Shown: positions 9,082 through 19,609 of the stretch, piece by piece
Layout of the letters: each line of letters begins with the position of its first letter
Numbering within the stretch: position 1 is the first letter of the stretch
Assembly (NCBI RefSeq): GCF_042186555.1
Contig: NC_133326.1
Span: 592,255,790-592,319,789 of the forward strand
DNA from: Aquarana catesbeiana
Lineage: Eukaryota; Chordata; Amphibia; Anura; Ranidae
DNA: 64,000 nucleotides
Direction: 5' to 3'
Program-made: the position numbers and the translations under genes
Notes under the pieces: model-generated
Told to the model about the DNA's origin: nothing
The model's input: the letters and a program-made list of their open reading frames with translations, nothing else
Databases searched by the model: none

Positions 9082-10256
9082 ATGGATGGCTTCAATGACC
9101 ACAACTTCCTCCCTCTGTTCATAGACAAGTACAGCGAGCTGCTCTGTCTGTGGCAGGTGAAACATCCACATTATAATCATAAACAAAAGAGGCAGGCAAA
9201 GCTGGAGAAACTGCTGAAGTTAGTGAAGCCGGTGGTCCCCACAGCAACCATCCCCTGTTTAAAAGCCAAAATTGATGGCCTGAGTAGCACTTATCTTAGG
9301 GAGTGCAAGAAGGTCCAGGATTCCCAGAGATCCGGAGCTGCAGCAGATGACGTTATGTTCCCAGGCTGTGGTACTATGACAGACTGCGATTTCTGACAGA
9401 CCAGACTGAAGTCAGGGAATCCCTCTCAACCCTTCCTTCCACTTTTCCTTCCACCCTATCTTCCACCCCAGCTGAGGCTTCCGATGTCCAACCTGGGACT
9501 TCCAGCCAAGAAGAAGTGGAGGAGCCCAGCTGGAGTCAGGTATAGCATTCTTATACAGATTTCTGGTCAATAAATAAATGATGTTTACTAGATGTTATTA
9601 TTGATCACTAATTGCTGATTTAATAAAGTGTTTTACATATCAATAGGCAGTAGTGGGCAAAAATAATTGGGACAAGAATGAAAAATGCTGGGTTTAGAAT
9701 GATAGTCTGTTATATTTGGTAACATTCAATTTGCAACAGTCATGAGATGAAAATTGTGTGCGATTGCTGAAGAAAAAACTTAAAAATATGTCCCTTTTTC
9801 ATACACAGGAAGACCTCAGCCAGGAGGAGGCTGTGGAATGTGGCAGCCAGGAGGAGGCGGGGGTTAGTGGCAGCCAGGAGGAGGTGGGGGTAAGTGGCAG
9901 CCAGGAGAAGGCCAGGCCCAGTAGGAGCCTCACAGAATCATAGGTTCCTCCCCTCTGCCTTCCCCCAGGAAGGGGAGTAACATGGAGGATTCAGCACTCA
10001 GGCTGATTTAGGAAGCTTCTGCGTCCCTCAGAGCCACCCCCACTCGTGAAGAGGCCTTTGCCTCCATGGCTGCCACCAAACTGCAGGACATGCAGGAGGG
10101 CCAACGCCTCATGTGTGAGGAACTCATTTATTAGACATTAAATAAGGGGTTGAGGGGCGAAATCACACCCAATACCCACCTGAGTGAGTTGCATCATCCT
10201 CCTCCTGTCACACCTCCACCACCACAGACACAGCGTGGAAGGAAGACAAGAGAGTG
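9082..10256 (+). pseudogene. MADF-domain protein of Harbinger type (frameshift and stops)
   Basis: Begins MDGFNDHNFLPLFIDKY, a MADF domain (a Myb/SANT relative that binds DNA). In animal Harbinger elements such proteins assist nuclear import and target recognition by the transposase. MADF covers about residues 10-100. A one-base deletion in a C-run near 9361 breaks the frame before a PRLWYYD-type motif; the following frame resumes RLWYYDRLRFLTDQTE. A GTATAG donor follows AGTCAG at 9540, and the next exon starts after TACACAG at 9808 with SQEE-rich repeats (about 9810-9910). In-frame stops occur at about 9942, 10008 and 10132 before the RGRKTRE end near 10256. The protein is therefore dead in this copy. 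Confidence 0.75.
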
Positions 10257-10540
10257 ATGGCCTGGGTTCAGTCTGGTCTGACAAAAAATGAAGGCTCTTG
10301 TATGACCACAGCCTGGGGACATACATGTCATCTGCTGCTGTTCATGATCTCTTGGACTTCTGGACCAGATTGTACTCCCTTATATATGGACTCCTTAGGC
10401 CACCAATTTTGCAGTAAAATAGTTGATGTGTGCCCTGGGGGCTAATTTCTGCTGTTTCTCCAGCGTTCCCTTCCTCTTTATTTGGTTAGGACCCCTTAAT
10501 ACATCTTTTGTTTGTTTTATTATACTCTCCTATGTGTGTT
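10235..10540 (-). pseudogene. Second MADF gene fragment, inverted and tail-to-tail with the first
   Basis: The minus strand from 10540 to about 10235 aligns with plus-strand 9175-9460. Read on the minus strand it gives CTGGAGAAACAGCAG, then a GGCCTAAGGAGT-type block, then a frame through MYVPRLWSYKSLHFLSDQTE. This copy has an extra C at the point where the plus-strand copy is frameshifted, so it keeps the ancestral phase there. It has its own substitutions and no start codon. It therefore comes from a different Harbinger copy or an old duplication, not a very recent inversion. Confidence 0.65.
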
Positions 10541-10998
10541 TTCCTTCAAAAAGGACAGTTTGTTTGTGAGGAGGAAGGTACATTTCAAAAATACAATGTG
10601 AAATTACCAAGAGACATCAACACCAAACAATCTCCTTGAGATTAAATAATACAAGATAATAATGGTGTTGTGGTAACTTGACATACAAAACACACCCAAA
10701 AATATTCTAGAGTTAAAAAAAAAAAACAGGCGTTAAAAAAATCCCCCAAAAATTATTTAATCTAAAAACATCAAAAGAATTTTTTTTGGTAGATGTGACA
10801 AAAAAATATATTATATTGATGAAATCACGATAAATAATAAAGAAAGAAGTTTGTGAATATGAGCAGCAAAACAACTTAATTCTTCTAGCATTATAAAGAA
10901 AAAGAGAGTGTATTAAACAATTTAAAACATTGCAGCCTGATGAAAGTGCTTTATCCATTCCGAACGCTAATTTTACCAGACCCAGCAGTTCTGTCTTG
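10541..10998. other. AT-rich stretch with no gene
   Basis: A-rich and T-rich runs around 10720-10810. No coding signature. The long minus-strand frame that crosses it is a shadow of the adjacent MITE. Confidence 0.5.
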
Positions 10999-11263
10999 GA
11001 ATTTATTCTGAGCATGCGTGGCACTTTGTGCGTCAGAATTGTCCACACACGGTCAAATTGACCGTGTGTGCACAATTGACACGATCGGAGAATTGGCACG
11101 ATCGGATTTTGATGTCGGAAAATTTTATAGCCTGCTCTCAAACTTTGTGTGTCGGAAAATCCGATGGAAAAAGTCCGATGGAGCCCACACACGGTCAAAA
11201 TTTCCAATAACAAGCTCCAATCGCACATTTTCCGTCTGAAAATCCGACCATGTGTACAGGGCA
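10999..11263 (+). mobile_element. Palindromic MITE (family A), 5'-truncated copy
   Basis: Contains several ACACACGGTC / GACCGTGTGT words and GTCGGAAAATCCGA half-palindromes. It ends TGTGTACAGGGCA followed by TTA, the 3-bp target used by Harbinger MITEs. It matches the opposite-strand copy at 27847-28199, sharing the GAGCATGCGTGGCACTTTGT block. No coding capacity. Confidence 0.7.
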
Positions 11264-11450
11264 TTACTCTGAATACAATAGTGGCGCTACTATTACTTAT
11301 GCATTCTGGGTTTGGATCCTGTCTACTTGATACATTTATTTAACTTGACTACTTTTCTAATGTTCTGATTTGATTTATTGTCTTGGCTACCTTTTGTAAA
11401 TAAAGAATTTGAAAAAATTATCCTGTATTATAATAATAAAAATAATAATA

Positions 11451-11887
11451 AGGCCTCCTGTACACTGCTGCTGGTAAACGGACGTTCAGAGGCAGTTGGC
11501 TGCTTTTTTGAGCTGCCCCTGAACTCTTACAATGTTATCTTATCAGTACATGTACACAGGTTCGTTTAATGTCGTTTTTAGGCAATTGAGTTTAGAAGCC
11601 TTTTTTGGAAAGCAAAAAAATGAGTTCAGACGCTGAGTTTAGAGGCATTTCAAGCGCTAAACGCTTCTAAACGCGTCCAAACGCGGTAACTCGCATTTAG
11701 CTATTTACAGGCTTTTTACATATTTGGCTAGTTTGAAAAAGAAAAAAAATTGCAAACGCGGCTAAACGCAAACACAGCTAAACGCGGCATAAAATACGGC
11801 AAAACAGACGTTTTAAACATGGGTTACTATCTGTCAAGTTAAAGCGTTCAGGAGAAGTTGTAAAAACGTCCCCGTGTACATTAAGCC
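11451..11887. mobile_element. MITE with AGGCCTCCTGTACAC / AGGCTTAATGTACAC ends
   Basis: The left end AGGCCTCCTGTACAC and the right end (reverse complement AGGCTTAATGTACAC) are imperfect terminal inverted repeats about 437 bp apart. The interior repeats ACGC(G)-rich words around TAAACGC. The flanks are TAATA-rich, so the target duplication is ambiguous. Confidence 0.6.
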
Positions 11888-13156
11888 TAATACTAATAAA
11901 ACCTTACAGAAGTTTTGACCCTTCCCAAAAACAATAATTTGGCTTGAGTTTAGCTTTAAGGCACACTATATTTAGGTCTTCTTAAAACATCTCAACAATA
12001 GCAAAGAGTAAAGTGACCTGCTTAATTTGTGGTGTGTTTTAGGTCCACCTATGCTAACTATATGCTTGACTTTAGGAAGATCTGAATTTAGAGACTTGTT
12101 TGACATTTTGCAGGTAATCGTTACTGTAACAAACATTTTAGAAGTGAGACAGTTTCCATACACATGACTTTTACCCAGCAGGATATGTGAAGCCTTTCAA
12201 GCTCATTTACTTCTGAACACTTTGAATAGTCAAAATACATCAGCTGAAGAGATTTAATCTACTAAAATATTAATTTTATGTTTTAAACAAAGGGCGAGTC
12301 AAGCAAATATTACAACATGAAAATTTTGTAACTATTCTTTCTCTGGTTAAGTCTAAATTCTGTGTGATGACCCATTATGCCTCTTCAGTATTGGCTACAG
12401 CACCAATTTTAGTATGGCGTATGTTAGCTGAGCAAGGGAAAAGTCTGCTGCCTGTGTAGCTTTGCTGCTGTGCAGAGGTCCTTAAAGTTTAGACAGCCTG
12501 TCAAGATGTTATAGGGCAAATATGGCAGTCAGAACAGGGGAGGAATTGTTGGAGCCCTATGCTGGTTCAGCAGCTTTATCCTACTGCAGAAGTCTTATGA
12601 CTTGGCCTTTTCCTTCCTAAAAAAAAAAGTCTGTGGATGTTTGCTGTTATTTATATGAAGCATTGACACTCAGAAACAGGAAAACAACTATTCACAAAGC
12701 ATATTAATTACTTCTTTTGACATTTTCTTTTACCCACATAACTTTTATGACAGCATGCCTGACTTTCAAGTATATCACCACCATTTTACACCTTTATGAC
12801 ATATTTGATACTTAAACAATGACAAGTAAACACTAATTAAAATTCATTTCATCTGTTGTTAATTATGGCTGTACAAGCTTTTGAAGCATCAGTTGCTCAC
12901 AATGTACTTTACTTCAAGAAGCGCCTTTAATAGGAAATGAGCTGGGACCTTAAAGTTTTAAATGAATCAATGGCTGCAGGCAAAAGGGGCCAGATCTTAT
13001 TTAAAACTGTTTTTTTTTTTTCATAATAAAGTCCACTGTCTTTTGCTGTCTGCAGTTGTTTGACCATGCCCAACATTCTACTATTACATCATGTCAATTT
13101 AATTGATGTACATATTTCCTACTGGTACAATGGATATTTCAGCACTCTGTAATATG
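11888..13156. other. Unannotated AT-rich DNA; possible conserved non-coding block
   Basis: No transposon ends, tandem repeats or coding frames were recognised. 12640-12930 has a dense, non-repetitive, AT-rich texture with many TAAT/ATTA words. A T-run lies at 13010-13021. Either unique host DNA or repeats too old to recognise. Confidence 0.4.
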
Positions 13157-13158
13157 TA

Positions 13159-13459
13159 CAGGCAGTCCCGAGTTACGAACACGTTAAGGACTGTAGGGTT
13201 GTTCGTAAGTGAAAATTGTTCGTAAGTTGGAACACTGCTTGTAAGTGTAACTTCCGCCTGTGCAAGGATGTGGGATGTTCCGGCGTCCACCTGTGGAGGG
13301 ATGTTGGATGTTCCTGGCGCTTCTGGGGCTCTTCTGGCCATGCAGTACATGAAGTACTGCAGTGTGGAATGTGGCAAGATAGCTGCTCGGAGGTATCCAG
13401 GACCAGCGTGGGGCACAGGCAGCCGGAATTGAGGCCGTTCGTAAGTCTTGGACTTCCTG
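13159..13459. mobile_element. Mariner/Tigger-type MITE with TA target duplication
   Basis: 301-bp non-autonomous DNA transposon. The left end CAGGCAGTCCCGAGTTACG and the reverse complement of the right end CAGGAAGTCCAAGACTTACG form imperfect inverted repeats. Both ends are flanked by TA (13157-13158 and 13460-13461), the Tc1/mariner target. CAGGCAGTCCC starts are typical of pogo/Tigger relatives. TTCGTAAGT motifs recur inside. No transposase. Confidence 0.75.
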
Positions 13460-13745
13460 TAATGTAATAATGATCCATATGGCTAATAAATACTATTAAA
13501 AAATGTCAAAATATAAAAACAGATCAGAAGGTATTCTTTATATTTGGTTTGGGTGCTATACACTATTATTTATCCATTGTTGTTATATTACTGGCTAAGG
13601 TTTCTTATTTTATTAAATGCATTTTTTAACTAAACACATTTCTCTTTCAAATAGACTCAAGCAAAACAAAAAATTATATATTTTATTGTTCTGTCTAAAA
13701 GTAACAAAATATACTGTAGACTTACAAAAAAGGATGGTGTTACAT

Positions 13746-13945
13746 TAAAGTGGTGTTCCGCCAAAAAAAATAAAAATAAAAGCCAACAGCTACACATACT
13801 GCAGCTGCTGGCTTTTAACAATACACTTACCTGTCCTGAAGTCCAGCGATGTCGGCACCACAGCTGATGTTTCCATCAGCTGTCGGGTGCTGCTGCCACC
13901 ATTGTGGGTAAGGGTACTCGGCAGTGTAGCCTTACTGCTTCAGAA
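13746..13945 (+). mobile_element. TTAAAGTGGTGTTCCGCC-type interspersed repeat
   Basis: Starts TTAAAGTGGTGTTCCGCC with an A-rich tract, then a short palindrome built on AGCCA(G/A)CAGCT / AGCTGCTGGCT. It looks like a frog interspersed repeat of the TTAA-flanked kind. The right boundary was not located. Confidence 0.45.
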
Positions 13946-14754
13946 CATTCTCCAGAGCATAGCCAATTTTTCTCTGGAGTTTTCACAGGCTTCTGTAGCA
14001 GGGAACCACTTGAGAAAGGGGGTTATTTGGTCCCTTGAAATCCCAGATGTTCTCTTTGTTATACCAGGGTTTTGGTAAATACTTTGTTGTACTTTATCTC
14101 TTTAATTTGTACATATGACCATTCATGAGTTTTGGTTGCCTCCTTCTTGACTTTTTATTTTCCATAGTGATATACTGTACTATAAATGCTATATGTCATC
14201 TATCACTATGCACACTCTGGTATAAACGTGTATGAACTATATTCCATAACTACAATCATTTATATACTGAAAAATGTTTTCTTGGTAGTAGCCTTCCAGT
14301 CTCAGCTTAGCCTCAGCTCAGCCTTCCAGTCATATTCATAGTCTTCAGGAAATGGTTAAGGTACGTTTTATTTTTTTTTCTTCTAACGGGTTGTTTTTTT
14401 TTTTTATCTTTCATTAAATTGTAGTCTCCATAGTTATCCGATTAATCTTTTTAAGTTGTAATCAATAGGTGGTGGCAAATAAATGTAAAACACTGCCCAC
14501 TTTATGAGAACAGAGAAAATGGTTGTCAATGTCCATAACAAAGGTAATACTTCCAAAATACATTGCTGATCTGGATATTTCTTCATTCATCAAACTTCCT
14601 GTTTTTATGGTTGAATAATATAATGAACTACCATGTACCCCTTTTTGGGGGTTAATCCTAAATATCCAATCAAGTATTGTCTTGAGATTATTATCCCAAG
14701 TCACTTTGCAAAATTATGCATTTGCTACTTCCTTTAGGTTCAGTTTTCCTTCTC
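13946..14754. other. Unannotated, AT-rich
   Basis: No gene seen. Contains a short imperfect duplication of a CAGCTTAGCC/CAGCTCAGCC word at about 14300-14330 and T-runs at 14370 and 14397. Confidence 0.4.
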
Positions 14755-14759
14755 CTTAC

Positions 14760-15580
14760 TGTTGTAATATGTTGGCCAATTTATGTATAATATTGTATTG
14801 GAGTATGGGTTGAGCAGAAATTGTCCAAGCCAACTCAATTTTAAGATAACAGTTGAAGATCCTTTGATGTGCTAGTCTCATGCAAGTCTACCTAGGGGTG
14901 TGAGGTATGGGCTGTTAACCTAATTGAACATTTCAAAGGGTACATTGTTTAAAGGACCATAGAAGAAATATTTATTGATGGTAATTAGACTTGAGGGGGT
15001 AACAATGGGATCAGGGAATGTTTTGGGTTGGCCTAGCGGAGGCTCCCTCCTGTGGGGCTAATATATCAGGGGGGCTTGTTGATATGCAGGAATGTAGGTA
15101 TTCCAAGGGCTCAAAAGGGTGTTCTGTTTATCTAATTAATATATCTAAAGGGGACTTGTTGATGTTGATATGCGGGAGTGCAAATTGGGGTGGTTCACGG
15201 CTGTTCAAGTCCTAAATTGAAACGGCCAATCAAATTGCTCAGCCATTCAATATTTAGTGAATATAACATGGCATTCAGTCTATAGGTTTGGTAAGTGAGG
15301 CTTGTCTGTATGGGGGAGTGAGGCTCGTCTGTGTATGAGTGAGGCTTGTCTGTGTATGCACACTCGGACCTAAGACATGGGGTTCTGAATTATATTTCCT
15401 CTGTCGGATTTCTTTGTCATCTGTGGACTTTGGACTTTGTTCTGTGTTGGAAGTCAATAAAGTGCATCTCTCTGGAAGAATTGGGTTGCTGCGGAAGAGT
15501 ACTTACATCATCATTATATAATAACCTAAATATTAATTATCATATCACACTATATCCACCCAATATACCCGATCACTACA
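14760..15580 (+). repeat. 5' LTR of gag-only element
   Basis: 821 bp, beginning TGTTGTAATATGTTGG and ending GATCACTACA. An AATAAA polyadenylation signal is at 15458-15463. The stretch around 15286-15395 has GAGGCTYGTCTGTGTATG repeats. It differs from the matching part of the 3' LTR, while most of the rest is nearly identical. Confidence 0.9.
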
Positions 15581-15581
15581 C

Positions 15582-15634
15582 TGGTGCCGTGACCCGTTCT
15601 TTGAACTTAAATTCGATCACTACACTGGTGCCGT
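15582..15634 (+). promoter_or_regulatory. Primer-binding site (tRNA-His-like) with duplicated block
   Basis: TGGTGCCGTGACCCG directly after the 5' LTR matches the complement of the tRNA-His 3' end, as known from HERV-H, at all but one position. The 20-bp LTR-end/primer-site block at 15571-15590 is repeated exactly at 15615-15634, 44 bp downstream. Confidence 0.75.
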
Positions 15635-15943
15635 TCAAGTGACCAGAAGAGCATTTTCGGACTTAGTAACAGAAGTCGGTGGTGACAACAATCCTGTGAG
15701 GTGGACAGAAGTCTGATGAAGAACCAAGAGCTGTGCTGTGACTCTAATGTCTGGTTGTGACATAAGAGAGTCTGATCTACAAATTTAAACAAGTTGGGAA
15801 CCCCAGAATTATTCTCTGGAGATTGGAAACAACAAAAAAAGGACTGTGTCGTGTACCAGAAGACCCGAACTGGAATCTGAAGGAGTAACTAATGCGGTGA
15901 GTAAAATATTTCCTTTTTTTTAACTATTAGTAATATAGTCAAA

Positions 15944-17315
15944 ATGCTTACTCAGTGTGAAGCCAGTGTCAGTTCTGATAAAGTTAACAGATGGGTATTA
16001 AAATGTATTAAGCGCCATGGCGGTCCTTATGAAATTCCAGAAAAATGTAAGCAGACATGGACGATGATGAAGGAATTTTTAGAGAAAAATATTTTTGATA
16101 GCAAAATTTCAGAAAGTAAAAGAAAAGGTTGCATTATACAGGGCTTGTTATCTTGCTGTTTAACAATGGAAAGTTCTTTGAATGGTAAGGTTGAGGAAAT
16201 TACCCAGTTACAGAAGGCAGTTGATAATAGCAACAGTGTTTGTGAGAGGTTACAAAACCAATCAGACACCGAGACAGTAAATTTAAAATTGCATGCGGTT
16301 ACGATTGGAGAAGCTTTACTTGAGAAATCTAAACATTGTGATGAATTATCAGAGGAAAATGAGAGATTAAAATTAAGAATTATGGAATTAGAGAAGAGAT
16401 CTCAGGAATGCAGATATGCATCAAATCTTGGATTCAGCAATCTGCAGAAAACAGAACCTCATATTAAATCTGATAATTCATTACCAGCTGCCCCCACTGT
16501 GACTACCACAGTTTATAACAATAATAATAATACAGGTGAAGTTCAGCTTGTAATGAAGCCATTGAAACCAAAATTATTAGACGCAATTCTTAAAGAAATA
16601 GGAATGGTTCCATACCATGATTTAAACAGATTTTTAAAATGGTTTTGTGACGTGCAGCAAGTCAGAGATATGTACAATCTCAACCCATCTGACTTAGAAA
16701 GAGTTTTGCAACATTCTGTAGGAAGTGGTCTTTGGATGAGAATTAAACAAATCTGTATTCAGCCTCTGAGGACAAGGGACATTGGTCGGTAATAATCTTG
16801 CATTTGAGCGTGGTGGCTTGATACATATGAGTATGTTTCTAGATGCTTTGCATGAAGATATCAAACAAAATATTTTATTAGTTACCCCAAATCCTCATGA
16901 TTTAAAAGACATATTGTTGAGAGCAGACCATTTATGGAGAAAGTCAAATGAGCAGGCTGTCAAAATTGATTTAGCCACATTGTTTAGGACAAATACTGAA
17001 CATAAAGATCAGAAGATAATATCCTATGATAACACCCAGAGAGGACACTCCGGGTCATACATAGGTGATATTAATATGAAAAACAGAGCTGAACAAAATA
17101 ATAATAAGAAAAGGTCCAAGACTTGGATACCGTTTTCTCAGTTAAAACAGAAATATGACCACCTGAAAATTGAGTATGACAAGATGAGAGGGGAACGTGA
17201 TAAATTATTACAGCAGTTGAAGGGGGTACAGGGTGTCATGAATGTACAAGATGTACATTCTCCAGATCTGTCTTTGAATGCAGATGACACTTGTCTAGCA
17301 GTGGGGGTGAATTAG
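15944..17315 (+). pseudogene. gag-like gene of LTR element, one frameshift
   Basis: Two overlapping frames (15944-16792 and 16782-17315) form one Gag-like protein of about 455 residues, broken by a frameshift near 16785. The N-terminal third has a coiled-coil pattern (SEENERLKLRIMELEK). The middle (KWFCDVQQVRDMYNLNPSDLERV) through FLDALHEDIKQNI resembles the helical capsid region of retroviral Gag. The C-terminus has a basic/acidic KMRGERDKLLQQ helix and no CCHC zinc knuckle. No sequence name can be given. The Gag assignment rests on its position after the primer site and on the helical layout. It could form or join particles with a helper element. Confidence 0.6.
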
Positions 17316-18798
17316 CTCCAAACTGTAAATAGTGTTTTGTTTTAACTTCAAACAATGTTTAAGGACCTTGCTAATTAGTTTTGTTGGAGAGTTTTTTTGT
17401 CTTTCAGATATTGAAATTTAAATGACGGTGAATAGCAGAAGCACAGTCTGAAATTGCTGGCTAGTGGGGGAGAAACGCTGAATAGACAATATATCACTAT
17501 ACATGGAATTATAAAGTATTCATGGACTCTCTCGAAATTCATCAAGCAATGGACCTTTTTTTCTTTTTTCTTCAACACCCTAATTTTTAATTTTTCTTTT
17601 CTTTTTTCATCAACGCCCTAATTTTTAATTTTTCTCCCTTTTGCTGATATCTTTTGCTTTTCATTTTTTATTTTCTTTATGTTTTATTTCTTGAACTTTA
17701 TCTTAAAACCAAAGAGAAGCATTTTAACCTAAAATAATTTTCATAACATCTGTACATATTACATAATGCGTATTGATCAATATATTTGACATCTAAGGTG
17801 AGATGCTGCACAATGGCTTGGCATAGCATAAATTTTAGTATGTTGGGTGGTTTTCATAAATTTATAAGAGGGGTGAGTGAAATTCATCACTCTAGTCATG
17901 ATTTGAAACTTTGTTGAATCAGTTGTTTATAATATGCTAAAGGCTATGACATATATGGATGAAAAAGACCTTTCTACCTTTCATGGTGAAGATACTGGCA
18001 AGAATTTCCACTGCCGCTTTGTCTGGACAGAAGATCTGATAAACACTGATGAAAAGCTGATTCTATCTGAACCATTGTGTGGGGGTATATCTGTATGTAT
18101 ATGTTGGTATACCATTAAGGTGTAATTATGGACTGACTGATCCAAGTAACTGCTTTATTGAAGGCAATGAGGGGTCGGCCTACAGCAAATTACAAAAGCA
18201 AATTGTGACTGGCAATCAACAAAGATGGACTCATGAATGTCAAGTGCAAGGAAATAGTTTTACTGCCATATCCAAACCTTTTTGACCTTGAAAGTGAGTG
18301 CTGGTACATTGATGGTTTTTCTTACTATAAAGATGAAAGTAGAGTGTTTGCGTAAAAGTATCTTTAAAAATGAAAAGCTTGAGCCTGGAGATGAGAGAAT
18401 CCTGGACTTATGTGGATTGGAGTTCCCAGAGCCTACCAAGTTTACGTTCAGTGAGATGGTGAGAGATGTGATGAAGTCAGACCGAAGAATGGACTGTGAC
18501 ATCAGCTCGTCTTTGCGCAATATTCAAGATCTTGATATGATATAATAAGGCCTAACAGCTATATGGGCCACTGACGTTTACCAAATCCTTTTCCAGTCAT
18601 GATCTAAAAGTTATATTATCTAATAACTGTTTCATGGGGATATTTTAGAGGCTGGCGAAGAGAGATGTAACCAGTTTCAACTTCATATTTTATATGAGCC
18701 ATTGTAAAGCATCCAGTACCTTAAATCGTAATGATATTTTTTGTTGTTTGATTTATGGGTCAGTTCTAGTAGTTAGAACCGACCCAAGTGGGGGTATA
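17316..18798 (+). other. Interior of LTR element after gag; no pol; ends in purine tract
   Basis: No RT or integrase motif in any frame. A roughly 45-bp T-rich unit with the words CAACACCCTAATTTTTAATT / CAACGCCCTAATTTTTAATT is tandemly doubled at 17571-17640. Short open frames at 17934-18125 and 18282-18545 read like coding remnants (FHCRFVWTEDLI; ERILDLCGLEFPEPTKFTFSEMV) but match nothing recognised. A purine tract (AAGTGGGGGTA, 18786-18796) sits just before the 3' LTR, as expected for plus-strand priming. Confidence 0.6.
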
Positions 18799-19604
18799 TG
18801 TTGTAATATGTTGGCCAATTTATGTATAATATTGTATTGGAGTATGGGTTGAGCAGAAATTGTCCAAGCCAACTCAATTTTAAGATAACAGTTGAAGATC
18901 CTTTGATGTGCTAGTCTCATGCAAGTCTATCTAGGGGTGTGAGGTATGGGCTGTTAACTGAACATTTCAAAGGGTACATTGTTTAAAGGACCATAGAAGA
19001 AATATTTATTGATGGTAATTAGACTTGAGGGGGTAACAATGGGATCAGGGAATGTTTTGGGTTGGCCTAGCGGAGGCTCCCTCCTGTGGGGCTAATATAT
19101 CAGGGGGGCTTGTTGATATGCAGGAATGTAGGTATTCCAAGGGCTCAAAAGGGTGTTCTGTTTATCTAATTAATATATCTAAAGGGGACTTGTTGATGTT
19201 GATATGCGGGAGTGCAAATTGGGGTGGTTCACGGCTGTTCAAGTCCTAAATTGAAACGGCCAATCAAATTGCTCAGCCATTCAATATTTAGTGAATATAA
19301 CACGGCATTCAGTCTATAGGTTTGGGGGAGTGAGGCTCGTCTGTGTATGGGAGAGGCTTGTCTGTGCATGGCTGGGAAGACTGAATTATATGGGAAGACT
19401 GAATAATATGGGTCTCTGAATTATATATCCTCTGTCGGATTTCTTTGTCATCTGTGGACTTTGGACTTTGTTCTGTGTTGGAAGTCAATAAAGTGCATCT
19501 CTCTGGAAGAATTGGGTTGCTGCGGAAGAGTACTTACTAATTAATTATCATACCCACTCTACATCATATCACCCAATATCCACCTAATAGACTCGATCGC
19601 TACA
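18799..19604 (+). repeat. 3' LTR of gag-only element
   Basis: 806 bp, TG...CA. Nearly identical to 14760-15580 over the first 500 bp (a 5-bp deletion near 18957, few substitutions) and again around the AATAAA. It has a different short-repeat block at 19322-19415 (GGGAAGACTGAAT repeated) and a rearranged last 80 bp. Confidence 0.9.
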
Positions 19605-19609
19605 CTTAC

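Larger units (their letters stand above)
14760..19604 (+). mobile_element. Complete LTR retroelement, gag-only and non-autonomous
   Basis: Two LTRs (14760-15580 and 18799-19604), both TG...CA, bound a 3.2-kb interior. The whole 4845-bp unit is flanked by the 5-bp target duplication CTTAC (14755-14759 and 19605-19609). The order is LTR, primer-binding site, gag remnant, then a non-coding or unrecognised stretch, purine tract, LTR. No protease, reverse transcriptase, RNase H or integrase is present, so mobility would need proteins from another element. The intact ends and target duplication show insertion as a unit. Confidence 0.93.

Noticed and set aside
10713..11264. 183-codon minus-strand open frame
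   Set aside because: It spans AT-rich DNA and a palindromic MITE, with no protein-family signature.
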